64,000 nt of DNA from Chryseobacterium sp. SNU WT5 (GCF_007362475.1 NZ_CP041687.1:1116001-1180000); one strand, 5' to 3'. Counted from the first letter of the stretch, positions 16,454-25,857 are shown. A program made the numbers and translations. The notes: a model not told the origin generated them from the letters alone.

Positions 16454-18934
16454 TTACTTTCTTCCTATGAATTGATTAACTTTATTTCTAATTTTTATCA
16501 ATGTTGGTTCTTTATAGTTTGCGTCCTCTTCAAAGTAGCCATATCCATAGCCGTAACCGTAGCCGTAACCATAACCCTGTTTCGCTTGATAGTCATTATA
16601 CACAATACCCAGATCTTTTACTTCGTGATTATGATATTTTTCTGTTATCATTCTTAGCATGTGCTTTTCTGTACATTCATGGCGAACGACGTAAATATTA
16701 GCATCTGCATATTTCATTAATTCAAATGGATCCGCAACTAAACCTACAGGTGGAGAATCTATAATAATGAAATCGTACTGTTTTTTTAAATCTGTAATGA
16801 AATTGATATTCTGCTCACTCATTAACAATTCTGAGGGATTTGGCGGAATAGGGCCTGAAGTCACAACATCTAAATTTGGAATTGATGTATGGTTAATAAT
16901 CGCATCCATACTTACTTCTCCAGTTAAAAAATTGGAGATTCCATATTTGTTATCGATTTTGAAATCGCCGAAAATCTTTGGCTTTCTTAAATCCATCCCA
17001 AGTAAAATTGTTTTCTTACCACTTAATCCTAATACTGATGCAATATTAATAGAAATGTAGGTTTTTCCTTCTCCTCCTATAGATGAGGTAAGTAAAATTA
17101 CTTTAGACTTATTATCCTCCTTATGCAAAAATCTTAAATTTGCCCTAATTCCTCTAAAAGCTTCTGAGATAGACGAACGAGGCTGCTCTAATACAGTGAG
17201 ATTATTGTCATGATGATTTTCTCCTATAACGCCTAGCAATGGTATTTTTGTAGCTTTTAATAGCTCTTTAATATTTCTAATTTTGCTGTCTAACAATTGT
17301 GAAACTCCCAATAAAAGAAGGGGTAATAAAAGAAAACCTCCTATCAGCGTGTACTTGACCTTTTTAATATCAGGTGCAATGGGACCTTGTCCTAAATTTT
17401 TCGCATTATCAATTACGGTAATATCTGATTTATTTGTTGCCACTCTAATATTGGTCTCATTTTGCTTTGTCAATAAGGTATTATAGGTAGCTTCAATCAT
17501 ATTGTATCCGCGCTCCGCATCCATATATTTCCTTTCCTTTTCGGGATAAGTGACCAAATCAACATTGGCGCGTGCTATTTCTCGATCAATTTTTGATATT
17601 TCGTTAATATAATTGTTGTAATAGTTTCGTAACGAGCCTGTAGAATTCGATTTAGCTTCATTAATAAGTCTATTAATTTCTCGCATTGGCTCTGAATTCG
17701 GAGTATATATCGTTGCTAATTCTCTTCGTTTCAGATATAAGTTTTTAAGCTCTGAGACGGTAGCACTAAACATTCCATCCGAAATTCCTGCTGTGCTGGT
17801 ATTGATCATTCGATCTAAATTCTGAGATGCTAACGTGCTTTTGATCTCATTTAAAGAATTTAATCTTGTTAGAATCTCGGCTTTCTGAGTATCAAGATCT
17901 TTAATTCTCTGCAAGGATTTCTCGTCACGGTCTTTAATATCATAAAGCTTTTCCGACACCTTCATATTATTTAATATGACAGCACTTGAATCCAACTTTT
18001 TACGAATTTGCGACAGATTATCTGTTAAATACTCCTCGGTATTTTTATCTACAATGTTACGATCAATCAATCTTTTCTTTTGAAGTACATCTACAGAAGT
18101 ATTTAGGAAATTCACAGTCCCGTTCAAGTTAAAACCCCTTTTAGAGATAATCATAATGGAATTGATCTCTTTATCAAAATCAACATTGATGGTACTCACC
18201 AGGCTATTTACAGTGGCATTCACGGTAGACAGACTGATAATAATGTTTTCTAAAATAATGGAACTTTGTTGCGGGTTCGTTATCAATTTAAACCTCAAGT
18301 TAGGCGAAGTGTACCACTCATTAACAGATATCGTTTTATTCGCTGGCCTTTTATAGGGTTTTATAGTACTAAAGCCTTCACTTTCGAACGAATACAAAGA
18401 AGTTGAATGTCCTTCTTTTGGTAAAACGACTTCATATTTATTTCCACCTTTAGGAATTAAAGTGACAGGATAATCGACTTGTTGTGCGTAAGACTCATCA
18501 ATCTCCATAAAAACAGGCGAATCATATTTATCCAGATAGGTCTGTTTTATTAAACCTTTTGTAGAATAATTGACATAAAGATCCAGTTGATTAACAAGGT
18601 ACTCATTGTGTGATCTAGAGAGCAACATCTTTTTCAGATACACTCCATCCTGATTGCCATTTTGACCCCAGATAAAATTAATTGATTGGTTAGGAGTAAA
18701 ATAGCTGGCGGTATTGTTGGAAATACTTAAAGATAAATTAGAGGCATAAATTCTCTGTGCATAGTATTTACTGTAAAACCACGATATTCCATATCCTAGA
18801 AGAGCCATTAAAACAAACCAGTACCAATTACGGAGAATTCGTCTGATAAAATGCTGAATGTCGAAAATAGCAAATGAGCCTACCTTATCGTTAGGTTGTT
18901 CTGTACTATTTGTGTTTTCTTTTCCCGGGATCAT
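16454..18934 (-). CDS. wzc: polysaccharide co-polymerase / tyrosine autokinase (Wzc-like)
   Basis: 826-residue inner-membrane protein that controls chain length and export of a capsule-type polysaccharide. N-terminal TM at about residues 36-55 (WYWFVLMALLGYGISW), a periplasmic Wzz domain with long coiled coils (about 290-490), a second TM near 525, then a cytosolic BY-kinase: Walker A SIGGEGKT, Walker A' GMDLRKPKI and Walker B FIIIDSPPVGL. The C-terminal Tyr cluster is a run of GY dipeptides (about residues 785-800), the autophosphorylation site. It starts one base after the wza stop, last in the operon. Confidence 0.92.
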   Translation of the reverse strand: MIPGKENTNSTEQPNDKVGSFAIFDIQHFIRRILRNWYWFVLMALLGYGISWFYSKYYAQRIYASNLSLSISNNTASYFTPNQSINFIWGQNGNQDGVYLKKMLLSRSHNEYLVNQLDLYVNYSTKGLIKQTYLDKYDSPVFMEIDESYAQQVDYPVTLIPKGGNKYEVVLPKEGHSTSLYSFESEGFSTIKPYKRPANKTISVNEWYTSPNLRFKLITNPQQSSIILENIIISLSTVNATVNSLVSTINVDFDKEINSIMIISKRGFNLNGTVNFLNTSVDVLQKKRLIDRNIVDKNTEEYLTDNLSQIRKKLDSSAVILNNMKVSEKLYDIKDRDEKSLQRIKDLDTQKAEILTRLNSLNEIKSTLASQNLDRMINTSTAGISDGMFSATVSELKNLYLKRRELATIYTPNSEPMREINRLINEAKSNSTGSLRNYYNNYINEISKIDREIARANVDLVTYPEKERKYMDAERGYNMIEATYNTLLTKQNETNIRVATNKSDITVIDNAKNLGQGPIAPDIKKVKYTLIGGFLLLPLLLLGVSQLLDSKIRNIKELLKATKIPLLGVIGENHHDNNLTVLEQPRSSISEAFRGIRANLRFLHKEDNKSKVILLTSSIGGEGKTYISINIASVLGLSGKKTILLGMDLRKPKIFGDFKIDNKYGISNFLTGEVSMDAIINHTSIPNLDVVTSGPIPPNPSELLMSEQNINFITDLKKQYDFIIIDSPPVGLVADPFELMKYADANIYVVRHECTEKHMLRMITEKYHNHEVKDLGIVYNDYQAKQGYGYGYGYGYGYGYFEEDANYKEPTLIKIRNKVNQFIGRK

Positions 18935-18935
18935 C

Positions 18936-19790
18936 TTAAAGTCTAGTTAAAATTAGATAAATCGACATTGCGGTCGTAATAACCGAAACCCCCGTGGTTA
19001 ATGTTTGTATAGGATCTTTACCGAATCCATTTAGATTTTTTGCTCTTGTACTAAGGAAAATCTCATCCCCATTCTGAACCCAGTAATAAGGAGAATTCAT
19101 GACATCTTCTCTAGTCAAATCTACTCTTGCACGTTTAATTCCTTCTGGCAACTTTCTGTGGATCACGATATTGGTCCTATCAACAGTCCGGTTTAATCCT
19201 CCATTGATCGCAAGCGCTTCCGTAAGTGTTAAGGTATTTTTATGTGCTACCTTCTCACCGCTAACTCCAATGGATTCTACATCTCCTAATATATAATAAG
19301 TAATCCCGTCTGTATTCAAACGAACTTCTGATTTCCCATCTACAAAATTCTGATTTACTTTTCCTTGCAGTTCCTGAGTTACGTCTTCTAATGTTCTTCC
19401 TTCTGCTTTGACATAGCCAATACCAAATACATTGATATCTCCCCGGGAATCCACTTTCAATCCATTAAAGTAAATATTCGTATTACCTCCCTGTCCGTTC
19501 CCTTGCGAAGTCACTGATGACCCCCCTGCTGAATCACCTCCAGTTGCTTGTGCTTTTGCATTAAGGCTGGAATAAAATTGAGCTGCATCTCCTTTTGGAG
19601 TTGTTACAATATTAAGCGTAAGAATATCATTTTTTGTGATTCGATAAACTGGAATGTTATATGGAACTAAACCCTCTTCATTAATCACCAAACTCTCATT
19701 AGGTTGCATATAGCGTACATCCTTTGTAGACACGCAGGAAGAAAGCATAAAACTAAAAAGAAGCAAAAAAGTAATCTTAAATATTTTCAT
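18936..19790 (-). CDS. wza: polysaccharide export outer-membrane lipoprotein (Wza-like)
   Basis: 284 residues from the ATG at 19790, which yields a lipoprotein signal with lipobox FMLSSC. Residues 45-140 form the Poly_export domain (YRITKNDILTLNIVTTPKG), followed by a SLBB-type domain (ITYYILGDVESIGVSG, then LTLTEALAINGGLN). A hydrophobic C-terminal segment (about 265-282) ends the chain. A Gly/Ser/Gln/Asn-rich insertion (about residues 85-105) interrupts the export domain. Upstream codons (to 19820) add no signal and are left out. It works with Wzc, encoded next. Confidence 0.9.
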   Translation of the reverse strand: MKIFKITFLLLFSFMLSSCVSTKDVRYMQPNESLVINEEGLVPYNIPVYRITKNDILTLNIVTTPKGDAAQFYSSLNAKAQATGGDSAGGSSVTSQGNGQGGNTNIYFNGLKVDSRGDINVFGIGYVKAEGRTLEDVTQELQGKVNQNFVDGKSEVRLNTDGITYYILGDVESIGVSGEKVAHKNTLTLTEALAINGGLNRTVDRTNIVIHRKLPEGIKRARVDLTREDVMNSPYYWVQNGDEIFLSTRAKNLNGFGKDPIQTLTTGVSVITTAMSIYLILTRL

Positions 19791-19823
19791 CTGTTGTAAC
19801 GTAATTTGCAAAAATAACAATAA

Positions 19824-20945
19824 TTAATAAGCTTTTTTTCTATTTTTTAAAATAAAACGAGGAATGTATGCCCCCATAAAGCCTAATGCTAAAACAATTA
19901 GTAATAAAATATTGACATCAATATGTCTGAAACAGAAGGCGGTGGCGACAATAAATAGATAATAACCGATTATATATACGGACGATCGCCGATGCGTTAA
20001 TCCCAAATCTAACAGACAATGATGAATATGATTTCTGTCGGCTACGAAAAGAGATTTTTTATTGATTAAACGGATAATGATAACGTGTAAAGTATCTACT
20101 ATTGGCAAAATCAGGATTGCTATAGTTACTGCTGGAGCAGCTTGCAAGTAATATCTTGGCACATTAGGCAAATGTTTATCAACAAAAGTATCGATAAAGC
20201 AGATGGCAGTAAACGCCAGCAAAAATCCTAAAATCATAGATCCAGTATCGCCCATGAAAATTTTATTAGTTCGGTAATTTGATAAATTATAATAAAGAAA
20301 AGCAACAACGGAACCGATAATAGTAGCAGATAATATTACCAAAGGATAATTAAATTCCCCTAATCGAAAATAACTTATACCGAAGAAGAGACTACAAACC
20401 ACCGAATAACCACCCGCTAATCCGTCAATACCATCTATTAAATTAAATGCATTTATCAAAATAATAAAAGTAAACATGCTTACGATAACGCTTATAAAAT
20501 AATTAAGTTCATAGATACCCAACAGCCCAAAAAAACTTCTGATCCGGACATCGGATCCTAAAACCATTAAGGCTGTCACAGCGATCTGAGCCAGCAATTT
20601 TTTATAAGCTCTCATCACCACGATATCATCCATTACTCCGACATATAACAGTATAACTAAAGAAGCAAATAAAAATTTATAAAGTTCAAAGAGTTCAAAT
20701 GCAAATATAGATGCGCAAACGGAAAGAGAGAAAAATATGGCTATCCCACCAAGATTTGGAATTTTTCTTAGATGGGAACTTCTCACTCCTGGCTCATCCA
20801 TAAGGTTTTTCCGGCGAGAAATTTTAATAATTGTCGGAATAGAAATGAAAGTAATTACAAATGATAACAGCATACCAAGTACTAACTTTATATAAAATAA
20901 AGGTATGCCCCAACTCTCAAAAAAATCTTTAACTAGCTCGTTCAT
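19824..20945 (-). CDS. undecaprenyl-phosphate sugar-1-phosphate transferase (MraY/WecA family)
   Basis: 373-residue multi-pass protein (about 10-11 helices) that starts polysaccharide units by moving a sugar-1-phosphate from a UDP-sugar, probably GlcNAc, to undecaprenyl phosphate. Key motifs: MDEPGVRSSHLRKIPNLGG (about residues 40-58), the catalytic NLIDGIDGLAGG and GDTGSMILGF, and a C-terminal HIHH motif in RNHIHHCLLDLGL, which is typical of WecA-like enzymes. The frame runs to 21014, but that extension overlaps the preceding gene; ATG 20945 lies 4 bases after its stop. Confidence 0.9.
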   Translation of the reverse strand: MNELVKDFFESWGIPLFYIKLVLGMLLSFVITFISIPTIIKISRRKNLMDEPGVRSSHLRKIPNLGGIAIFFSLSVCASIFAFELFELYKFLFASLVILLYVGVMDDIVVMRAYKKLLAQIAVTALMVLGSDVRIRSFFGLLGIYELNYFISVIVSMFTFIILINAFNLIDGIDGLAGGYSVVCSLFFGISYFRLGEFNYPLVILSATIIGSVVAFLYYNLSNYRTNKIFMGDTGSMILGFLLAFTAICFIDTFVDKHLPNVPRYYLQAAPAVTIAILILPIVDTLHVIIIRLINKKSLFVADRNHIHHCLLDLGLTHRRSSVYIIGYYLFIVATAFCFRHIDVNILLLIVLALGFMGAYIPRFILKNRKKAY

Positions 20946-20949
20946 ATAT

Positions 20950-22083
20950 TTACCAAAGTGCGTTAGTGTACCGATCTGATGTAAAACCACCTCTATCTCC
21001 GTTCCCTTTTCCAAAGTAGAAAAACATCGCCACCAAATAACTCATAAATCCTATGTATAAAATTTGTCTGGTCTTTTCTCTTACGGCATATACCAGATTA
21101 CTCATGCAGAACATGGTCATAAAAAACATATAAGCACCGGGCAGCCGGACTGCAAATATCTCATTCGACCGGAAGAAATAGAAGAGGGCAAGTCCAAAAA
21201 CCGCGAGATTCCTCATATACTCGTACCACAAGACATTCTCACATCCTTTCTTATCATATTTGATAAGAATTCCTATAAAAAATAATTTCACAATATCATT
21301 TAAACCCGTTTCCACTTCTGTACCATAATACCGATCATCAAGATAACCCGTATACGCACCAGAAAGATCATCGGGAGAAATAGAACTAAAAAGGCCACCA
21401 CCAAACCTATACAGTTCTAGCGGCGAACATAACAAGGCAATAACCAACACCCAAAAAATCCTCTTGCTGTTCATCGGTATTTTCACCAACCAATAAGCAG
21501 GCAGAAATGCAACTGAAGTTTTATGAAAACCAAGCGCGATATACATACATAACAAGAACATGGACAGATTACGGTCTTTAATAAATTTAAAAGAGGCTAT
21601 ACAAAAAGCAATTCCAATTCCTTGCCTCATCTGTCCAGAATCTTCAAAAAACATAATGGGCATAAAGTAAAAAAGCAATGCTAAAGTAGGAAAAGCTACA
21701 TTTTTGTAAATAGCAGTAAACTTAAGACTCACCGTAATAAGCGCCATTATAAATGTAACGATATAAAAAGGAAAACCAAAATCAAATACCAATTTATTAA
21801 TTAAAACAAAAATCCATTCTATCTGTTCGGTATTTGGGCGAAAAAGCGCTTTGTCCAGAACATCTCCGTAAGTGGTATACATTGCAAAACCGGAAAATAA
21901 CATTTTGTACACAGGGTAATCTGCCCCCGCGTTCAGTCGAAACCCAACTGCAATTACAATTAATATACCTGCAATCCACACGAAGACACTCTGCTTCTTT
22001 TGCAACCTGAATATTTCCCAATAACTTCCAAAAGCAAGAAACAGAAAAATAATTACGAAAATAGGGTGTAGAATTGGCATCAA
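20950..22083 (-). CDS. EpsG-like polysaccharide polymerase
   Basis: 377-residue integral membrane protein with about ten predicted helices. The N-terminal half has the EpsG-family pattern: FRLNAGADYPVYKMLF (about residues 48-63), then EWIFVLINKL and, near residue 150, DSGQMRQGIGIAFCIASFKFI, in which the RQG is the usual landmark. EpsG/Wzy proteins join repeat units at the periplasmic face. Position between the GT2 transferase and the initiating transferase fits. No other polymerase is present in the window. Confidence 0.82.
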   Translation of the reverse strand: MMPILHPIFVIIFLFLAFGSYWEIFRLQKKQSVFVWIAGILIVIAVGFRLNAGADYPVYKMLFSGFAMYTTYGDVLDKALFRPNTEQIEWIFVLINKLVFDFGFPFYIVTFIMALITVSLKFTAIYKNVAFPTLALLFYFMPIMFFEDSGQMRQGIGIAFCIASFKFIKDRNLSMFLLCMYIALGFHKTSVAFLPAYWLVKIPMNSKRIFWVLVIALLCSPLELYRFGGGLFSSISPDDLSGAYTGYLDDRYYGTEVETGLNDIVKLFFIGILIKYDKKGCENVLWYEYMRNLAVFGLALFYFFRSNEIFAVRLPGAYMFFMTMFCMSNLVYAVREKTRQILYIGFMSYLVAMFFYFGKGNGDRGGFTSDRYTNALW

Positions 22084-22095
22084 TAAGTGGTATTT

Positions 22096-23085
22096 TTACA
22101 ACAGCTTTTTCAAGAATTTATCGGCTCCAATAAAGTAAAAGAGGTAATAAATTTGTTTTCTCAATGGTAAAGATAAAAGATAATTTTTACCAAATCGTCT
22201 ATAGAATAAAAGATCTAACAATGATATTTGATTTTTTAGTCTATAATTTCGCATTTCAAGAGACATTTTTGTGTAATCATGCTTATCTTTTACAAAAGCT
22301 TGATAAGCAATAAAGGTATAAACCCCTTCTAAGATTTGAAAATTTTTCAGATCTGCCATTTGATTTTTATATGGAGAGGTTAAAAAAAACTGCGTCACAT
22401 CATTTACTGCTTTTAAAATATCTAAACCCTTTACCGTGTGAATTTTGGTAATAGAATCCTGCCTTTCTAAATAATTATAGTGATACGTTTGTGTTTGTGC
22501 AATCCTTTCACATTTTAAGAGCACCTGAGGAATTAACTGAATATCTTCAAAATGTATCCCTTTCTTGAAGCGCACCCCACAAAAAAGTTCTTTCTTAAAA
22601 ATTTTATTACAAGCAAAGTAGGAAAGATCCGAAAAAACCGAGAAATGGTCTGGCAACTGGATACTTTCGGGCATATTTGGGATTTGTGTAAGTTTTTGAG
22701 TAACATTACCATTTTGATCAACTTTTTGCAAATTACAGATCACTAAGTCTGCTTGATGCTTTTTAGCGAGCTCGTACATTTCTTCAAACATCGTGGGCGA
22801 GACATAATCATCACTATCCACAAACCCTAAAAATGATCCTGTAGCTTGCTCTAAACCGAAGTTTCTGGCATCACTTAAACCTCCATTCGATTTATAAAAC
22901 CCCTTAATTAAATGCGGAAATTTCTGTTGATACTCATCAATAATGCTTTGTGAATTGTCTACACTGCCATCATTAACTACGATGACCTCAATATCCTGCA
23001 GAGTCTGATTTACCAAAGAATCCAAGCATTTTCTTAGATATTCTTCCACTTGGTAAACCGGCACAATAATAGATATCTTCGGCAT
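22096..23085 (-). CDS. family 2 glycosyltransferase
   Basis: 329 residues from ATG 23085 (MPKISIIVPVYQVEEYL), the usual GT2 start; the 17-residue longer frame overlaps the upstream gene. GT-A domain to about residue 230 with NDGSVDNS and the DXD-type metal site VDSDDYVSP (about residue 90), plus HFEDIQLIPQ, the general-base region. The C-terminal third is basic and partly hydrophobic (LRKQIYYLFYFIGADKFLKKLL), likely to hold it at the inner face of the membrane. Sugar specificity cannot be read. It follows the membrane protein by one base. Confidence 0.88.
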   Translation of the reverse strand: MPKISIIVPVYQVEEYLRKCLDSLVNQTLQDIEVIVVNDGSVDNSQSIIDEYQQKFPHLIKGFYKSNGGLSDARNFGLEQATGSFLGFVDSDDYVSPTMFEEMYELAKKHQADLVICNLQKVDQNGNVTQKLTQIPNMPESIQLPDHFSVFSDLSYFACNKIFKKELFCGVRFKKGIHFEDIQLIPQVLLKCERIAQTQTYHYNYLERQDSITKIHTVKGLDILKAVNDVTQFFLTSPYKNQMADLKNFQILEGVYTFIAYQAFVKDKHDYTKMSLEMRNYRLKNQISLLDLLFYRRFGKNYLLSLPLRKQIYYLFYFIGADKFLKKLL

Positions 23086-23086
23086 T

Positions 23087-24631
23087 CTACTGAAATTTTT
23101 CGTTGCGTTTCTTATAAAGAAAATAATCCTTACCAATCGGCCTAAGTTGATAAATCCATTTCAAAATCACGGGCGCACTATTGTGGATCCTTGCGATTGG
23201 ATATTCTTTTACTAGTTGATAATTCCTTTCAAAACTCAACATGTCTGCCTGATTGAGTGAATACAAACTGTTTTCAGCTCCCGGCTTTTTCGAAATTGTT
23301 AAAATGTAATCAGGCTCAAATCTCTTCACAGAGTTACTCCACCAGAAATTTTCATCTTTTAGCATTTCATCATTTATCCTGGAATTAACCAACCCTACCT
23401 CATCATAAGTATATAGATTCGTATAAAATGGAATAATTCCCGCAGGTTCCAGTAATATCGACTGTTTCATGCTCACCCCATCTTTATTAATATCAGACGC
23501 GATAGTGAACCTTTGTCTTTCTTCCATAAACCCAATGGTATAAGATTGAATCCATTGGAACGCATAAAGTCCTATGAAAAACAAAATTAGAACCGAATAA
23601 ACACCTTTTCTATTCCAGGTATTCACTGCTAAGAAGTAATAAAGTAAAACGACAAAAAGAAATACACGTGGGATCCAATAATACCAATCAAAATAGGCTT
23701 TAAAAAATGAAAAGATCGTAATTTTCGATAGCGCGAAAACAACCAGCAAGACTAAAACAACTTTAACAATAGAAATTCCCGAAGTTTTTTTCTTAAGTAT
23801 TTTGTAAATCGTAAATCCAGTGAAAATTAAATAAAGTACAAACACAGCAAAGGTTAAAAATCCGTACTTTTTTATTAATCCTCCATAATAAGCCCATTGA
23901 TATAAGAAAAATTCAACACTGTTATTCTGCATCAAATTTTTATAAGCAATTTTTTTTGCACTAATGGTATGATTAACGATTTCACCAAAATAAATATAAT
24001 TAAAGCCGACCACAGTAATCAATCCAATAATACCACCGAAAACATAGATGTAATTTAGTTTTCTTTTTAGATATAAATCTCCGCAAAAAAATATGCCAAG
24101 AAAAATAACAGTATCTACTCTTGTCCAAAGTAAGAGAATTGGGAAAATAAAATAAGCCCACTTATTCTCTTTAAAAAGCCCAAAGTAAAGCAGTCCATTA
24201 TAGAGAAAAAACAAGATCCCATATTCCATCCCAAGACAAGATGCAGTAAGTGCCGGTGGGGTGATGTTAAGAAGAACTACAAAAAACCCTTGAAGAAACA
24301 GGTTAGAAGGAAACAGTATCCTGCTCAACCAAACTGACCCGATTGCAAATAATACACTACTGAAAATGAGCAAAGGGAAAATAAAATTTTCGCCAAAAAT
24401 CAATTGAAAAATCGAGGTAATAAAAACATAGAAGTGAGTTGTAGATGCTGATATTCGCTCATCACCATTAAAACCTATCACTCCATAATCAATGAAATTT
24501 CTTGCAACCCTCCATGTTATAAAGGAGTCTTCCTGAATATTTTTAGTGAAAAACAGAGGGATTTTCAAAAGAGTGGCCAGGAGAATCAGCAAGTAAGGTG
24601 TCGAAAATACTTTTGTAAATAATCTTTTCAT
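23087..24631 (-). CDS. multi-pass membrane protein, GT-C glycosyltransferase-like
   Basis: 514 residues with about 10-11 hydrophobic segments and a C-terminal soluble part (about residues 375-510). The first loop has QEDSFITWRVARNFIDYG, a Glu-Asp pair in the first external loop as in GT-C enzymes that use lipid-linked sugars; DGERIS... patterns were not found beyond that. Similar large proteins in Flavobacteriia are annotated only as membrane proteins. First gene of the polysaccharide operon. The promoter box at 24647-24654 rules out the upstream start (24649); ATG 24631 is used. Confidence 0.7.
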   Translation of the reverse strand: MKRLFTKVFSTPYLLILLATLLKIPLFFTKNIQEDSFITWRVARNFIDYGVIGFNGDERISASTTHFYVFITSIFQLIFGENFIFPLLIFSSVLFAIGSVWLSRILFPSNLFLQGFFVVLLNITPPALTASCLGMEYGILFFLYNGLLYFGLFKENKWAYFIFPILLLWTRVDTVIFLGIFFCGDLYLKRKLNYIYVFGGIIGLITVVGFNYIYFGEIVNHTISAKKIAYKNLMQNNSVEFFLYQWAYYGGLIKKYGFLTFAVFVLYLIFTGFTIYKILKKKTSGISIVKVVLVLLVVFALSKITIFSFFKAYFDWYYWIPRVFLFVVLLYYFLAVNTWNRKGVYSVLILFFIGLYAFQWIQSYTIGFMEERQRFTIASDINKDGVSMKQSILLEPAGIIPFYTNLYTYDEVGLVNSRINDEMLKDENFWWSNSVKRFEPDYILTISKKPGAENSLYSLNQADMLSFERNYQLVKEYPIARIHNSAPVILKWIYQLRPIGKDYFLYKKRNEKFQ

Positions 24632-24646
24632 ACTCTGTTTAAGCCG

Positions 24647-24654
24647 CAAAAATA
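24647..24654 (-). promoter_or_regulatory. -7 promoter box of the polysaccharide operon
   Basis: TATTTTTG on the minus strand, exact TAnnTTTG match, 15 bases before the chosen ATG (24631). The box overlaps the left arm of an inverted repeat (24651-24674). Confidence 0.6.
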
Positions 24655-24674
24655 AGTATTTTTAAGTACTTATT
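24651..24674. repeat. inverted repeat over the polysaccharide operon promoter
   Basis: AATAAGTA (24651-24658), an 8-base spacer, TACTTATT (24667-24674): perfect 8-base arms. It covers and extends upstream of the -7 box, where a repressor could bind. No regulator gene is known for it. Confidence 0.5.
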
Positions 24675-24697
24675 AACATTATTCATATTTCCCGAAA

Positions 24698-25771
24698 TTA
24701 TTTAAGAAACCGAGGATTAACAAGTCCTCTTTTAGCTGCCTCATAATCTGAAAAAGAACATGGAATCCAGTTTTCTTCCTTTTCATCATCACCAAAAAAC
24801 CATAAATCACTAAATACATCCCGCTGAAAAGCATACTTCGTATCTTCTGTCATCACCCAAAATGTTTCATATGAGCGCTCAGCTGGATGTGTTCGCTGAA
24901 TATTAATGCCTTCAACCAAATGCCAAATCATTTGCGCTAAAAGCTGATGATTCATAAAATTTTCTGATTCAGCATTATAATTAAAAATTCCTGCGGATTT
25001 CAGATTCCTGCTTAATCCAATCTCTTTCATATAAGCACAGATTTCCCTATTATTTAATCCATTGACTTGCGGATTTACCGAGAAGGCGCCAGTTCTGCTT
25101 TCAATCGCATCACAGTTCACTGTTATCAAATCTGCAAACCGAAAGAAGGGCTCAGTCTTTTCTGTATTATTCATCATCTCTGCTAATCGAATCACCTCAA
25201 AATCTACCTGACGCATCAACCTTACTGAATCTACTTCATTTAAATGCTTTTGATATCCTAAATGGTGGTAATTCTTAATAGTAAAGTTTTTAGAACTTAA
25301 TATTTTTGACAGGAAATTTTTTTCAGTAATGGTATCGCCGCTGTTATCTAAGTTAATGAGATTAGAAATCTGAGTATAATTAATGTTCTGGTGATGAAAA
25401 TTAATCGCAGAGAATAAAGCAAAAGCTAAATCATTTCCACCCCCAACAATTATTGGAATTGCATTCTTAGAAAGGCAAAGCGAAATAATTTCCTGTAAAA
25501 TGAAGTGTGTATCTTCATGCCCTTTTCCAGAGATTAAATCTCCTAAATCAGCAATCGGGATCTCAAAATCGAGTTTTGAAAGATGATATAATTGTTCTCT
25601 TACCCTCTTGTAATCCTGAATCTCTGCTTTTCCATTTCTCACTCCACGATAATCTGAACAGAACACAAGCACGATTCCCCCTTCTCTAATTTCAGTTGAG
25701 ATTGTACTGCCAAGTTGCCACGCTTCACTTTTTATTTCTTTTGGTGCAATCAAGATATCTTCTAAGTTCAT
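24698..25771 (-). CDS. arginase/formiminoglutamase-fold protein with altered metal sites
   Basis: 357 residues. The overall layout is of the ureohydrolase family: GGGNDLAFALF (about residue 115) where active enzymes have GGDH, INLDNSGD (about 142) where they have DAHxD, and ITVNCDAIES (about 228) where they have SxDxDxxDP. The usual His ligands are Asn and Asn or Gly here, so two manganese ions could hardly be bound in the normal way. The C-terminal GLNNREICAYMKEIGL matches the family. It is probably a pseudoenzyme or has a changed activity. It lies just downstream of a T9SS cargo gene. ATG 25771 is preferred to a TTG at 25777. Confidence 0.75.
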   Translation of the reverse strand: MNLEDILIAPKEIKSEAWQLGSTISTEIREGGIVLVFCSDYRGVRNGKAEIQDYKRVREQLYHLSKLDFEIPIADLGDLISGKGHEDTHFILQEIISLCLSKNAIPIIVGGGNDLAFALFSAINFHHQNINYTQISNLINLDNSGDTITEKNFLSKILSSKNFTIKNYHHLGYQKHLNEVDSVRLMRQVDFEVIRLAEMMNNTEKTEPFFRFADLITVNCDAIESRTGAFSVNPQVNGLNNREICAYMKEIGLSRNLKSAGIFNYNAESENFMNHQLLAQMIWHLVEGINIQRTHPAERSYETFWVMTEDTKYAFQRDVFSDLWFFGDDEKEENWIPCSFSDYEAAKRGLVNPRFLK

Positions 25772-25804
25772 AATCAATTTCTATAAATAAAAACAAAAGT
25801 AACG

Positions 25805-25834
25805 AAAAAGCACGACCAAACTGCCGTGCTTTTT
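25805..25834 (-). terminator. terminator after the T9SS cargo gene
   Basis: AAAAAGCACG (25805-25814) with CGTGCTTTTT (25825-25834), 10-base loop, T-rich on both exits. Confidence 0.8.
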
Positions 25835-25857
25835 TATTAAGTTCACGTCCAAGTAAA

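Noticed and set aside
16530-16580. CRISPR-like or satellite repeat
   Set aside because: The repeats are in frame and code the GY cluster of the Wzc kinase.
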